Shown: one piece after another, positions 31,858 to 41,979 of the stretch
Layout of the letters: each line of letters starts with the position of its first letter
How positions within the stretch are numbered: the first letter of the stretch is position 1
From: Zygnema cylindricum
Taxonomy: Eukaryota; Streptophyta; Zygnematophyceae; Zygnematales; Zygnemataceae
Length of the DNA: 43,174 bases
NCBI GenBank assembly: GCA_037447655.1
Contig: JBBHKE010000116.1
Span: forward strand, 256,444-299,617
Direction of reading: 5' to 3'
Made by a program: the position numbers and the translations under genes
Notes under the pieces: model-generated
Seen by the model: the letters and a program-made list of their open reading frames with translations, nothing else
Database searches by the model: none
What the model was told of the DNA's origin: nothing

Positions 31858-32313
31858 TTATATCATAATAAGTATCTCGGTTTTTTTTTTAGGATCTACC
31901 TTCCAATTAGACCGATTTGTATTTAGACTGAATACTTGACTGCCGAAAACCTTTAAGTGAGATATGTTTGGTTTTCGGCCGGTCCATCTCTCATAAGGTG
32001 TTTGACCTTTTATAGCTGAAGTAAAAACTCTATTCTTGAGATAATTTGCACAGTTCATTGCTTCTGCCCAAAACTTCTTTCCTATCTTCTTATTTGACAG
32101 CATACTTCTAGCACTATCACTCAGTGTTCTATTTAATCTTTCAGCTACACCATTTTGCTCAGGATTTTCAAGAATTCTCTTTTGGTGTTACACTCCATCT
32201 TCTCTCAAAAAATCCTCAAATTGGTTAGAGGTATACTCTCCACCATTGTCGATCCTTACCCTCTTGATTGAGGTTTCATGGAGTTTTTCACTCCATGCTT
32301 TATATTGTTTAAA
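31858..32313 (-). pseudogene. Copia E/F: C-terminal part of integrase
   Basis: From 32313 on the minus strand the frame reads FKQYKAWSEKLHETSIKRVR, then the second catalytic Asp block DNGGEYTSNQFEDF. After a stop or frame change it gives NPEQNGVAERLNRTL with the catalytic Glu, then KKFWAEAMNCANYLKNRV and ISHLKVFGSQVFSLNTN. It is the direct continuation of the integrase half at 33540-33800; the two are separated only by the solo LTR. Confidence 0.86.
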
Positions 32314-32318
32314 ACATT
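32314..32318. repeat. Target-site duplication of the solo LTR (left)
   Basis: ACATT here and again at 33535-33539, immediately outside the TG...CA ends of the inserted LTR. Confidence 0.85.
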
Positions 32319-33534
32319 TGAAATTTTATGGGCTCCATTGCCCACAGAATTCGCAGATCCAAAAGAAGCTAATCTAGATAGTGCCGACTCCAAGTTGATA
32401 TAAACCCAAATGAATGATCCCTTGACAATTAGAACCCTAATACACCTTCACCCCTGTGAAGAGAAGACCTTCTGTGTGCTCAATTCACCAGAATGCAAAG
32501 TTTGAATATGTGCCCTTTGGACAATATTCCCACTTTGACTCTTCCACAGAATATGTCCACCCAACGCAAGAATCTGACACACACCTTTGTGTAGCTTGGA
32601 CTCCAGTCTGCAGCAAAAAAATCAATGAATTTGCTCACCAGCATTGCTATCGCTGGTCAATGATGACATTTATAGTTACAAGCTCTCTTAGAGAGAGGTA
32701 CCTAAATACCACTAAGTCTTGTTCTGCCTACTCACGACTACCTACTACTAAACCCTAGTCCAATAGGAACACTTTATAGTACAACAAGGTACAATGGGCG
32801 ATATACTTATTGTACGGATATTGTACGACATGGTCTACAAGGTGACACCTGTCAAATCAGGAGCCATGGTTCCTCCTCCCATCTTCTTTAGTATCAAATA
32901 ATGTGGCACCACGTGGCACCGCGTGACGCTATCTCCGAATGCCCCCAAAATCTCATTTCGCTTGGCGGCTACAATGTCGGCCGTCAGATCAAAACATATT
33001 TTACACGGTTCAGATTCGCGTACATGCATGAATTGTTCCTCTTCGTTAGTCTGGTGTTAACTAGCCTCTGCGTCAAGGTTTATATACTTTTAAAACACAA
33101 TACGTCTATCTTTTGTTAACGCCTTATTGGTTAAGGCCTACCTATACAAATATATCTATAGACCTTAGTTCAAATCTGGTCTAGAGCAGTTTTTGGTTAT
33201 TTGTTAGTTTGTTAGAATTCTCTACTTATACACTTATAAATACCTATTGTACCCCACATATGCCATCGTTGACTCTAAGCTATATGCTAGAACTAATGGC
33301 TATTATAGGATGGTAGGTACCAGGATCAAATCCTGATTTCGGCATTTCCAATTTGGTACAAACTACGATTAGCCTATCCTCTTTAGACAGCTATGGCTCT
33401 AGCTCTCCCTCTAGTCTTCAGTGACTGCAACAAGTATGGGGACCGAAGAGATTTGAATGAGAAGCAGGTTGCCTTTGGTGACTTACTCTGCTTATTTTTC
33501 CAATACAGACCTAGAAAATACATAAATTTCAACA
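32319..33534 (-). mobile_element. Solo copia LTR inside integrase, 1216 bp
   Basis: On the plus strand it starts TGAAATTTTATGGG and ends AAATTTCAACA, so it has canonical TG...CA ends in element orientation too. ACATT flanks both sides. Removing it together with one ACATT restores continuity of the integrase sequence with the same length as in element D (38110-38175). It is of the C type and aligns with 25197-26356, including the CCATTGCC(C)ACA and CAACAAGTATGGGGAC blocks. No internal region is present, so it arose by LTR-LTR recombination. Confidence 0.9.
32803..32915 (-). promoter_or_regulatory. LTR module: G-box plus GTAC triplet (solo LTR)
   Basis: CACGTG at 32910-32915 (within CCACGTGGCACC), GTAC at 32823 and 32812, and an ATAC variant at 32803, with offsets of 11 and 9 bp. 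On the element strand the middle site reads TCCGTACAA, an exact fit to the SBP-box consensus TNCGTACAA. Confidence 0.6.
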
Positions 33535-33539
33535 ACATT
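33535..33539. repeat. Target-site duplication of the solo LTR (right)
   Basis: Second ACATT, matching 32314-32318. Confidence 0.85.
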
Positions 33540-34064
33540 CTTGAGCCTTTGACTTATTTTTCAAAAAATACACCCTGGAATACCGAGACCAATCATTAAT
33601 GATAGTCATCATAAATCTCTTCCCCCCGGGTGATGGCACTCTAGCTGGCCCCCAAATATCTGTGTGTACTAAATCTAGAATCTTTTCTCCCTTATAGGTG
33701 GCAGTTTTTGGGAAGGGTAACCTGTGTGCTTTACCTTGAGCACATCCACTACAATCACTTAGATTCTCACTTCATCAAACTGGATTCCACTACTCCCATC
33801 TTTTCATTCTCTTAACTTATCTAGATTCACATGCCCAAGCCTCTTATGCCACAAGATTATATCATGAACACCAAAATAATAAAGTTTCTTCTTTTTATTG
33901 CTTAAAATCGGCCTAAACATCCCTTGGCTACCTTGTTCAGCAGTCAAATAAACGTCCTCCTCAAAACTAGCAGTAAAGACTCCTTTCCTAGTGCAAGTAT
34001 CAAAACCCTTATCATGTAATACTGATGTAGAAATGAGGTTTTTGTTCAGCTCCGGAATAAACAA
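33540..34064 (-). pseudogene. Copia F: GAG_pre-integrase and N-terminal half of integrase
   Basis: The frame 34064-33804 gives a protease C-terminal piece (PELNKNLISTSVLHDKGF) and the GAG_pre-integrase block (ILWHKRLGHVNLDKLRE). After a frame break, 33780-33560 gives GCAQGKAHRLPFPK, then HTDIWGPARVPSPGG with the first catalytic Asp, and NDWSRYSRVYFLKNK. It stops exactly at the solo LTR insertion; the missing part is at 31858-32313. Confidence 0.86.
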
Positions 34065-35100
34065 TCATCGAAGAATGTAGCTATGGATGTCTTTCCTTCT
34101 ACTAACACTTTTGGATCCACCGATCCTACAGGAGTAGTAGTGATTATCCTCCCATCCCCGTACTCTATCTCTATGGTGGGAATCTTTTTTATCATAGTGA
34201 ACGGGTATTTATCTTTACACATGTGCATGGAGGCACCTGAGTCTACAATCCAGCGTGCTTCACTTTTCAATCCACCGAAAGCACATTTATGCTTGCGTAG
34301 AATTTTGACCTGGTTTTTCGCTTCCAACTCCTCATCCAATAGGATTTCATCGTCCTCATCTTCGGATTCTGCCTCATGTACCTGTGTCACAAGGGCCTTT
34401 TTCTTTCCTCTCGGGGGTCCACCGGTCTGCCCCTCCTTTAACCGCAGCTCGGTTAACTTAGTGCATTCAACCATATAGTGCCCGGGATTTTAACAAAAAT
34501 GGCACAAACCCTTGGAAGTCCTTCGTCCGAACTCCTTGGTATGATTTTTTTGCCCCTCCCCTCGATAATTTCCAACCTGTTTCTTGGAATCATTGTTCCT
34601 CCAATCAGTCCCAGCTGCAAAAGCTTACCCACTCTTTCCTCCCCTTCGGATCTCAATCGTATTCTCCCGAAGGAGAATCATCCCTATCACTGAATTCCAA
34701 ATCCACCTTGAGTCCTCCAAGTTCTGCACTCAGTTGACTATGTTCTCGAACTCATCTGGTAACTTCATCAGTAAACAGTTAACCTTTTTCTTTTCGCTAA
34801 ATACTTTTCCAGCACTCTCCAATTCCATAAATAGCAGCAAGCTCACTGCGAAAATCTACATCTTTCCCTTGTAGCATATACTTTAATTTTCCATCAGCTA
34901 ACTGTTGTTGAATCGCACTAATTGCACATCTCTGAGCACCTAAAGATCGTAATGCCCTCTCTACCTACAAATGTGGAGATGCAAGCCCTTGAGTAAGATG
35001 GTGGAGGATGAAGTGCTTAGCCACCATATTGTTGTAGTCCAAGTATCGATATCATTCTCCTCGTTCCTTGAAATAGGTGACATGAATGCCGAACCTTTGC
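34046..35100 (-). pseudogene. Copia F: gag and protease
   Basis: Protease with the intact catalytic motif WIVDSGASMHMC lies near 34250-34215, followed by IPTIEIEYGDGR and DPKVLVEGKTSI. Upstream is the nucleocapsid, where a TAA stop replaces the residue after the second Cys of the knuckle (CHFC-stop-NPGHYMVEC, near 34500-34470). The capsid is in broken frames, with similarity to D through MSPISRNEENDIDTW near 35095-35050. The start of gag is missing. It is of the same subfamily as A and D. Confidence 0.83.
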
Positions 35101-35156
35101 TGACTTTTTCCTTTTTTTTTTCTTATTCAGACCTAGAAAATACATGGTTTTCAGCA
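35101..35156 (-). mobile_element. 55-bp LTR 5' stub
   Basis: On the minus strand TGCTGAAAACCATGTATTTT, then CTAGGTCTGAATAAG, is the first 55 bp of a C-type LTR. It is fused directly to the F gag near 35100 by a deletion that removed the rest of the LTR. By type it fits the missing 5' end of the C2 5' LTR rather than the E-type LTR expected for E/F. Confidence 0.6.
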
Positions 35157-35246
35157 TTTGGGGTATGGTTACACCATGAGGTCTTTGTAATAGTACGGAC
35201 AGCAAAATTTATGTATTTCAAAGGCCTCGGTTACATAGCGTATTGT

Positions 35247-35251
35247 CTATG
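35247..35251. repeat. Target-site duplication of element D (left)
   Basis: CTATG, identical to 41692-41696 on the other side of element D. Confidence 0.9.
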
Positions 35252-36299
35252 TGTAGGAATTAATGGTTCTTTTTAGTATTTTCTAGGTTTAAAATCAATT
35301 GTAGTAATGAAGTCGGGGCAGTCTGCCTTTAACTCCTCTCTTGCGCTCCCACACTTGTCGCAGTCATTGAAGGTTGAAGAGGGAGATAGAGCCATGGCTG
35401 CCTGTGCTATCCAGAGAGAGACATGCAAATGTTTTAGTATATTAAGTAAAAGGATGCTTGACAGACCCAAGATTTGATCTTGGTACCTATCGTCTATCAA
35501 GCTAGCCGGTAGCGGTTAGCTTTATCATACAAGTCTACGATCGGTGTTGAGACATGTAGGATTTGACAAATATATAAACAGTTACGCGTGAACAAATTCA
35601 TTTAACTAAAACTATAGATGTCGCGCAAAGATATAGTTCTGTAATGTACGGAGTACAGTACGATTACGAAACGGATACAACGCATTTTGTTTTGACAGCG
35701 AAACAAATATTGCGCAACGATTTATGACGGCTACGATTAAAATCCGGTTCTGATCGGACGGCCACAAAGGATGCCGAAATCGCGAAATAGGATATTGGCG
35801 GTTTTGGTCACTGCCACATTGGATGACACGTGGCACGACCACATTGGATTACAACATCTCCGGGAATTACAGGAACAAATCGAGATGTAACATGTGTCGA
35901 CATTTTGGCTATATCGTACAATGTCCGTACAAAAAGTACACCGGCACATGAACCTTTCTGTACGACACAATATTTTGATTGGTGCCGTACTTCAGTAGAT
36001 AGAGTTTAAGAGAGAGATACGACTTCGAAAATTTGGTAAATAGGACCCTCTCTCGCAGAGAGTTTTTGTACAAAAGGTCAACTTCGACCCTCAATAACTT
36101 ACTGCTCAAGGGAGAAAATTCAGAGATTCTTTTTGCTATCAATTCATGGGAGTTTTTCCTTAACAAAGGTGAAGGTTGTTAGAGTTTTTGTCTGTTTGTT
36201 TGGCAATTATTCTTGCTGAAACACAAAGGGGTTAGGGTTATCTTAGAGGCTTCGTGTGAGCTGCCTACTCTAAGGACCTATGGAGGTCTTAGAGTTGAA
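35252..36299 (+). repeat. Element D 5' LTR
   Basis: Starts TGTAGGAATTAATGG and ends TAGAGTTGAA, where the other LTR ends GTTGCA (one substitution has removed the CA). It contains the G-box/GTAC module at 35827-35939 and the TGTCGCAGTCATTGAAGG block conserved in every LTR of the window. Confidence 0.93.
35827..35939 (+). promoter_or_regulatory. LTR module: G-box plus GTAC triplet (D 5' LTR)
   Basis: CACGTG at 35827-35832 within GACACGTGGCAC, which includes the ABRE core ACGTGGC. GTAC follows at 35916, 35927 and 35936. The 35924-35932 stretch reads TCCGTACAA, an exact match to the SBP-box consensus TNCGTACAA. Confidence 0.62.
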
Positions 36300-36303
36300 A
36301 GTT

Positions 36304-37440
36304 ATGGGCCCACCCTCGAGGTGCCTATCTTTAATGGAACTGGCTTCATATACTGGGAAAGTATGATGACATGAGCTCTATGTGAGAAAAGGTTTTGGGG
36401 AATAGTGAGTGGATGAGTGAGGCGTCCATCCAGTCTTGGTATCCCTCCAGGGTTTAGAGGAAGCAGATTCACCAGAGATACAAATCCATCTCCACAGAGG
36501 AGACAAAGGAAGGGGAGGTGGTGGACAAAGGAAAGGAGAAAGAGACGATCACACCGATACCTTCTGGTTTAGCCTTCATGTCACCTTTTCCGAGGAACAA
36601 GGATAATGATACCGATACCTGGGACTACAACAATATGGCGACAAAGCACTTCATCCTCCGTCATGTTACTCAAGGGATTGCATCTCCTCGTTTGCAGGTA
36701 GAGAGGGCATCTAATCTTTGGGTGGCTCTCATAAAGATGTACCGAAGTGGTACGATTCTGCAACGGCAGTTGGCTGATCAGAAAATTAACGCATATGTAT
36801 ACAACGGGGGGAAGATGTTTGGATTTTTGTAATGAGCTAGCAACACTTTTCATGGATCTAGAGAGTGCTGGACAAATTGAAAGTGAAAGATGAAGGCTAA
36901 CTACTTGCTCGTGATGTTACCAGATGAGTTTCAGAACATAATCAACCGTGTGCAGGACTTGCGAGACTCAAGGTGGATATGGAATTTAGTGGTAGGGATA
37001 ATTTTGTTCGGGAGAACACGATTGAGATCCGAAAAGGAGGAAAGAGTGAGCAAGCCTTGGCAGCTGGGACCGATTGGAGGAACAACGATTATAAGAAACC
37101 GGTTAGAAATTATGGAGGGGGGGGGCAGAAAAATCAGACCGAGGAGTTTGGACCAAGGGCTCCCAAAGGTTTGTGTCATTTTTGTAAGAAACTAGGGCAC
37201 TATATGGCGGAGTGCACTAAGCTAACCGAACTTCAGTTAAAGGAGGGGTGGATCGGTGGACCTCCAAGAGGAAAGAAAAAGGCTCTTGTGACTTTGGTAC
37301 ACGAGGGGGAATCTGAGGACGAGGACGGTGAGCTCTTGCTGGATGAGGAGTTGGAGGCAAAGACCGAGGTCGAAATTCCTCGAAAGCAGAAATGTGCTTT
37401 TGGAGGTTTCAAAGGTGAAAGAGGTTGGATTGTGGATTTC
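36304..37440 (+). pseudogene. Element D: gag
   Basis: ATGGGCCCACC lies four bases after the LTR, followed by PPSR and, after a one-base deletion, VPIF. The capsid fragment at 36518-36832 has MATKHFILRHVTQGIASPRL and SNLWVALIKMYRSGTI. Further pieces at 36890-37195 and 36973-37443 hold PDEFQNIINRVQ, a basic segment, and the knuckle CHFCKKLGHYMAEC near 37170-37212 (CX2CX4HX4C intact). At least three frame changes occur. Gag would form the virus-like particle and bind the element RNA. Confidence 0.87.
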
Positions 37441-37912
37441 TAGTGCCTCCATGCATATGTGTAAGGATAAACACTTGTTCACTAAGATGAGAAAGATTCC
37501 TACTGTAGAGATAAAGTATCGGGATGTGAGGGTAGTCACTACTACTATGGTAGGATCGGTAGATCTGAAAGTCTTAGTGGGGGGAAACACATCCATAGTG
37601 ACATTTTCTGATGTGTTGTTTATTCCAGAGTTAAAGAAAAACCTCATCTCAACGTCTGTGTTAGATGATAAGGGTTTAGAGAATAGCACTAAGAAGGGAA
37701 CCTTTACTACTATCTCTGAGGAGGATGTTTATTTCACTGCTGAAAAAGGTAGCCAAGGGATGTTTAGGCTGATTTTCAGCAATGAAAAGAGGAAACTTTA
37801 CTTTGTTGGTGTTCATGATATTACGTTGTGGCATAAGAGGCTTAGACATGTGCATTTAGATAAGTTGAAAGAAATGAAAAAAATAGGAATAGTGGTAGGA
37901 ATTCAGTTCTGA
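37428..37912 (+). pseudogene. Element D: protease and GAG_pre-integrase
   Basis: The protease active site is broken: one frame ends GWIVDF-stop and the next resumes with SASMHMC, so the Asp-Ser-Gly triad is lost. Then RKIPTVEIKYRD, NTSIVTFSDVLFIPELKKNL and the GAG_pre-integrase block ITLWHKRLRHVHLDKLKEM follow. The Gly of the usual RLGHV is replaced by Arg. Confidence 0.87.
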
Positions 37913-38560
37913 CAAAGTGAAAACCTAAGTGACTGTAGTGGTTATGCTCAAGGTAAGGCACACAAGTTACCCTTCCCAAAGGAAGACACTTATAAAGGGG
38001 AAAAAGTGTTAGACTTGTACACACTGATATTTGGAGACGTGCCGAAGTGCCCTCACCTGGTAGTAAAAGGTTTATGATGATAATCACTGACAATTGGTCT
38101 CGATACTCTAGGGTGTTTTTTTTGAAAAATTAATCAGAGGCCCCAAAGGTTTTTAAAGAATATAAGGCATGGAGTGAGAAACTCCATGAAACCTCTATTA
38201 AGAGAGTAAGGAGTGACAATGGGGGAGAGTATACCTCCAATAAGTTTGAGGATTTTTTGATAAAAGATTGAGTGCAAAACCAAAAGACAGTTCTTGAAAA
38301 TCCTGAGCAAAATGGTGTAGACGAGAGGTTCAATAGAACACTAGGTGATAGTGCCAGGAGTATGCTCTCAGATAAAAAGATAGAAAAAAGATTTTGGGCC
38401 AAAGCTATAAACTGTGAAAATTATCTCAAAAATAGAGTTCTTTCTTTGGTAGTAAAAGCCCAAACTCCTTATGACAGATAGACCGGCCGAAAACCAAATG
38501 TTTCACACTTAAAGGTTTTCGGTAGTCAAGTATTCAGCCTAGACACAGATCAGTCAAATA
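37913..38560 (+). pseudogene. Element D: integrase
   Basis: Fragments in three frames include the region around GKAHKLPFPK, the DNWSRYSRVFF block near 38090-38120, SDNGGEYTS near 38213-38240 (second catalytic Asp), NPEQNGVDERFNRTLGDSA near 38299-38353 (catalytic Glu), and VSHLKVFGSQVFSL near 38500. A stop replaces Trp in the YDRW block at 38481. Non-functional. Confidence 0.83.
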
Positions 38561-38619
38561 GGAAGTTGGATCCAAAGGAAAACCAGGATATCTCGTAGGA
38601 TATGATGAAGATGTAAAAG

Positions 38620-38997
38620 GATATAAAATCTATGATCTCAAAAGAGAAGATATAATCCTAGTAAAGCATCTAGTGGTCATGGATGAAGAGAAATCTATAA
38701 ATCCCTTTAAGCATACAAAGACAGTCAAAATCAGATTTGAGTCATAAAATTCTGATGACTTTGAGCTTCCTAACTATCTAGGTTTTCGAAAAGATGATGA
38801 CCTTGCAGGTTCAAAACAAATCTAGGAGGATTCAGCCCTGGAACACCTATTGTCAACTCCAACTGAAGCGGAAGACGTGGTGGAAATAGACCTGAAATCA
38901 AGGGACAGGGGAGAAATCGAAACTATTCGAAAAGAATCTACGAGAGCCATCCATTTCGGCATCAAAGTTTGAGGGTGGAAGGAGAAGCAGCAAAAGA
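38620..38997 (+). other. Element D: linker between integrase and RT
   Basis: Poorly conserved acidic linker, recognisable by comparison with E (31784-31480): KIRFES, FELPNYLGFR and VEIDLKSRDRGE in shifting frames. No catalytic domain lies here. Confidence 0.6.
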
Positions 38998-39780
38998 GTG
39001 CAGGAGAAACAAGTTAACAACAAGGTAACCAAACTGTCTCATCTCGATGAACCCCAGACTTATGGTGAGGCGATAAAATGTCATGAGAGGAACCGGTGGA
39101 AGACATCCATTAATGAGCAGATGGCTTCGATTATGGCAGCCAATACGTGGGAATTGGTGGACTACCCCCCTCATAGGAAGCCAATCGGGTGTAAGCGGGT
39201 ATTCAAATTGAAACTAAACCCGGATAACACCATTGAGCGCTATAAGGCTTGGTTAGTGGCGAAAGGAATTACTCAAAGAGAGGGAACTGATTACGAGGAG
39301 AATTTTGCTCCGGTCGTCAAGTTTCCCTCTGTTTCGATACTTCTCAGTATGGCGGCAGCACAAAACATCGAATTGCATCAGATGAACATCAAAATGGCCT
39401 TCCTACATGGAGAGTTGGAAGAGGAGATTTTTATGCGACAGTCCGAAAGATATGTGGAGCAAAGGGAGGAGAACAAGGTATGCCGATTGATCAAATATTT
39501 GTATGGGCTGAAACAAGCGCCCCTACAATGGAATAAGAAGCTCGATGAGTTTTTTACAGGCTTCGGATGTATTTGAATCAACTCAGATCACTCAATTTAT
39601 TTGTTTGAAGATGAGAAAGGAATTATTTTTATTGCAATTTATGTTGATGATATGTTTGTTTTAAGTAAATCTATGGATAAAATATATAAGTTGAAAAATG
39701 ATCTGAAAGGAAGATTTGAGATGAAGGATATGGGAGAAGCAAGGTATATTTTGAGAATTAGGTAGAGAGAGACAGAGATA
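38998..39780 (+). pseudogene. Element D: reverse transcriptase
   Basis: A single frame to 39576 covers ERNRWKTSINEQMASIM, KPIGCKRVFKLKLNPDNTIE and the motif A region ELHQMNIKMAFLHGELEE. Here the catalytic Asp of MDIKTAF has become Asn, so the polymerase would be inactive even without stops. LIKYLYGLKQAPLQWNKKL follows. After the stop at 39574 the frame continues with IFIAIYVDDMFVLSKS near 39626-39673, keeping the YVDD box, and RFEMKDMGEARYILRIR. Confidence 0.9.
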
Positions 39781-39919
39781 GAAAGATAATAAGATAAACT
39801 CAAAAGAAAGCCATTGGAAATATGTTATAAAAATTCCAAATGGACAAAGCTAATTGTTGTACCACTCTTATGGAACTAAAGAAGGGAAGTGAGGGCACTC
39901 TGGAAAGGGAGTTATAGTT

Positions 39920-40633
39920 TTGGATGATGAGATAGGCCCGGAAGAGAAAAGATATATGCAGACCATCCCTTATAGACAAGTAGTGGACAACCTATTATAT
40001 TTCATGAATTGTACCCGTCCGGACATAGCCGCAGCTGTAGGAGTACTAAGTAGGAGTCTGAATGCTCCCACTAAGAAAGATTGGGAGGCAGCTAAGAGAG
40101 TCGTTAGATATCTCATAGGGACTAGAGATCTATGGTTGCATTTGGGTGAGAACAATACTGACATCAACACTTAGAGTGATGCCAGCTATGGGGATGCTCC
40201 TATGAGGAGATGCACGTATGGGTATGTATTGTATGTGGGTGATGGGACTTGTTGTTGTAGCAGCAAGCAACAAAAGGTTATTGCTCAGTCCACTATGGAG
40301 GTTGAGTACGTGGCCTCTTGCTCTCCTATAAAAGAATTAATGTGGATCAAGTTGTTGCTTGGTGAGCTTGGTCATCTTAAATGTGGTGTCCAGAAAGTGT
40401 TTTGTGATAATCAGGCAGCCATTGCCATTTCTGCCAATCCTAAACATTACTTTAAAGCCAAACATATAGATATTAGACTTAGCTTCGTTAGGGAGAAGGA
40501 AGAAGACAAAATAATCAGTTTAGAGTATAGACCAGATAGTGATATGGTAGCAGATATGATGACCAAACCTGTGCCTTCGCCAAAGCTATTTTTTTGTAAG
40601 AAGAAGTGTGGTCTGAAATTAAAAGGTGACTAG
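39920..40633 (+). pseudogene. Element D: RNase H
   Basis: The frame 39920-40174 has YRQVVDNLLYFMNCTRPDIA and RYLIGTRDLWLHLGE and ends at a stop that replaces Trp just before SDASYG. The frame 40202-40633 continues with QKVIAQSTMEVEYVASCS, VFCDNQAAIAISANPKHYF, HIDIRLSFVREKEED and ADMMTKPVPSPKL. One stop separates the halves. This copy is the best reference for the degenerate RNase H of A2 and C2. Confidence 0.9.
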
Positions 40634-40634
40634 A

Positions 40635-40646
40635 AAATAAAGGGAG
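40635..40646 (+). promoter_or_regulatory. Element D polypurine tract
   Basis: AAATAAAGGGAG directly before the 3' LTR, the plus-strand primer site. Equivalent tracts precede the LTRs at 2827, 26356 and 29826 on the other strand. Confidence 0.88.
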
Positions 40647-41691
40647 TGTAGAAATTAATGGTTATTTCTAGCATTTTCTAGGTGTAAAATTAATTGCAAA
40701 AAAGAAGTAGGGGCAGTCTGCCTCTAACTCTATTTTTCAACTCCCACACTTGTTGCAGTCACTGAAAGTTGAAGAGGGAGATAGAGCCATGGCTGTCTAT
40801 GCTATCCAGAGAAAGACATGCAGATGTTTTAGTAGATTTACTAAAAGGATGCTTGACAGACCTAGGATTTGATCCTGGCACCTACTGTTTGTCAAGCTAG
40901 CCGGTAGCGGTTAGCTTTATCCTACAGTCTAAGATCGGTGCTGAGACATGTAGGGTTTGACAAATATTTAAATTGTTACGCGTGAACAAATACATTTAAC
41001 TAAAACTATAGACGTCGCGTATGGATAAAGTTATGTAAAGTACACACTACAGTACCATTACGAAACGGATACATCGCATTATGTTTTGACTGCGAAACCA
41101 ATATCGCGCAACGATTTATGACGGTTACGATTAAAATCCGGTTTTGATCAGACGGCCACGAAGAATTGCGAAATCGCGGAATACGATTTTGGCGGTTTTC
41201 GGTCACCGCCACATCGATTGACACGTGGCACAACCACATTGGATTATGGCATCTACGGAGATTGGAGGAACGAATCCAAATTTGACATGTGTTGAATGGT
41301 TGGCCATGTCGTACGATGGCCGTACAGAATGTACACCAACACCTGTACCTTTTTGTATGACACAGTATTTTGATTCGTGCCGTACTTTAGTAGATAGAGT
41401 TTTAGAGAGAGATAAGACTTAGAAAATTTGGTAGATAGGACCCTCTCTCCTAGAGACCTTCTGTTCAAAAGGACAACTTTGAACCTCCATAACTTAGTGC
41501 TCAGAGGAACAAATTCATAGATTCTTTGCTATAAACTCATGGGAGTCTTGCCTTCACAAGGTGAAGGTGGTGAGAGTTTTTGTCTGCCACTGTGGTTGTT
41601 ATTCTTGTTGAAACACAAAGAGGTTAGGGTTATCCTAAAGGCTTCGTGTGAGGAGCCTACTTTGAGGACTTATGGATGTTTGAGAGTTGCA
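40647..41691 (+). repeat. Element D 3' LTR, 1045 bp
   Basis: Starts TGTAGAAATTAATGG and ends GAGAGTTGCA with canonical TG...CA. It contains CACGTG at 41222-41227 and GTAC at 41311, 41322 and 41331, in the same spacing as the 5' LTR. Confidence 0.94.
41222..41334 (+). promoter_or_regulatory. LTR module: G-box plus GTAC triplet (D 3' LTR)
   Basis: ACACGTGGCAC around 41222 and three perfect GTAC tetramers with starts 11 and 9 bp apart. The 89-bp start-to-start distance from the G-box to the first GTAC is identical to the 5' LTR. Confidence 0.62.
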
Positions 41692-41696
41692 CTATG
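41692..41696. repeat. Target-site duplication of element D (right)
   Basis: CTATG, matching 35247-35251. Confidence 0.9.
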
Positions 41697-41979
41697 AACA
41701 TTTTTTTACATACGTGTTTTTATTTGAGTGGTTCCTTGTAAGTTGATTATCACATCTCTAAAATTGTCAAAGATTTGACAACCGACCATTTTCGTATGGA
41801 AATCCGTACTTGCTTATTATGTACGTGTACTTCGCAAGTGTACCAGGTCAATATACCTCAAAGATCTCCTTCACTCTGCTGACTTTCAAGAAAAAACCGT
41901 ATTTCTTTTCGCAAAGATTTTATGGTCACCATGTCTGAAGGCACGTGACTTTGGAGAAATGTGGTTTTTTTTTTTTAAT

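Larger units (their letters stand above)
35252..41691 (+). mobile_element. Full-length Ty1/copia element D, 6440 bp
   Basis: Two LTRs (35252-36299 and 40647-41691) in direct orientation, a polypurine tract, and domains in the order gag, protease, integrase, reverse transcriptase, RNase H define Ty1/copia. It is bounded by CTATG duplications. The LTRs differ at about a dozen of the first 75 positions, so the insertion is old. All domains carry stops or shifts. It is the only complete element in the window and the template for interpreting A and E/F. Confidence 0.95.

Noticed and set aside
28760-35156. E and F as two independently truncated elements
   Set aside because: The break points coincide to the base and are flanked by ACATT around a TG...CA LTR, so one element interrupted by a solo LTR explains them better.
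35460-35500. tRNA-like B box (GGATCAAATCC) on the antisense strand of the LTRs
   Set aside because: The motif recurs in most LTRs, but it is a short imperfect palindrome with no A box at proper spacing and no cloverleaf; more likely LTR-specific sequence.
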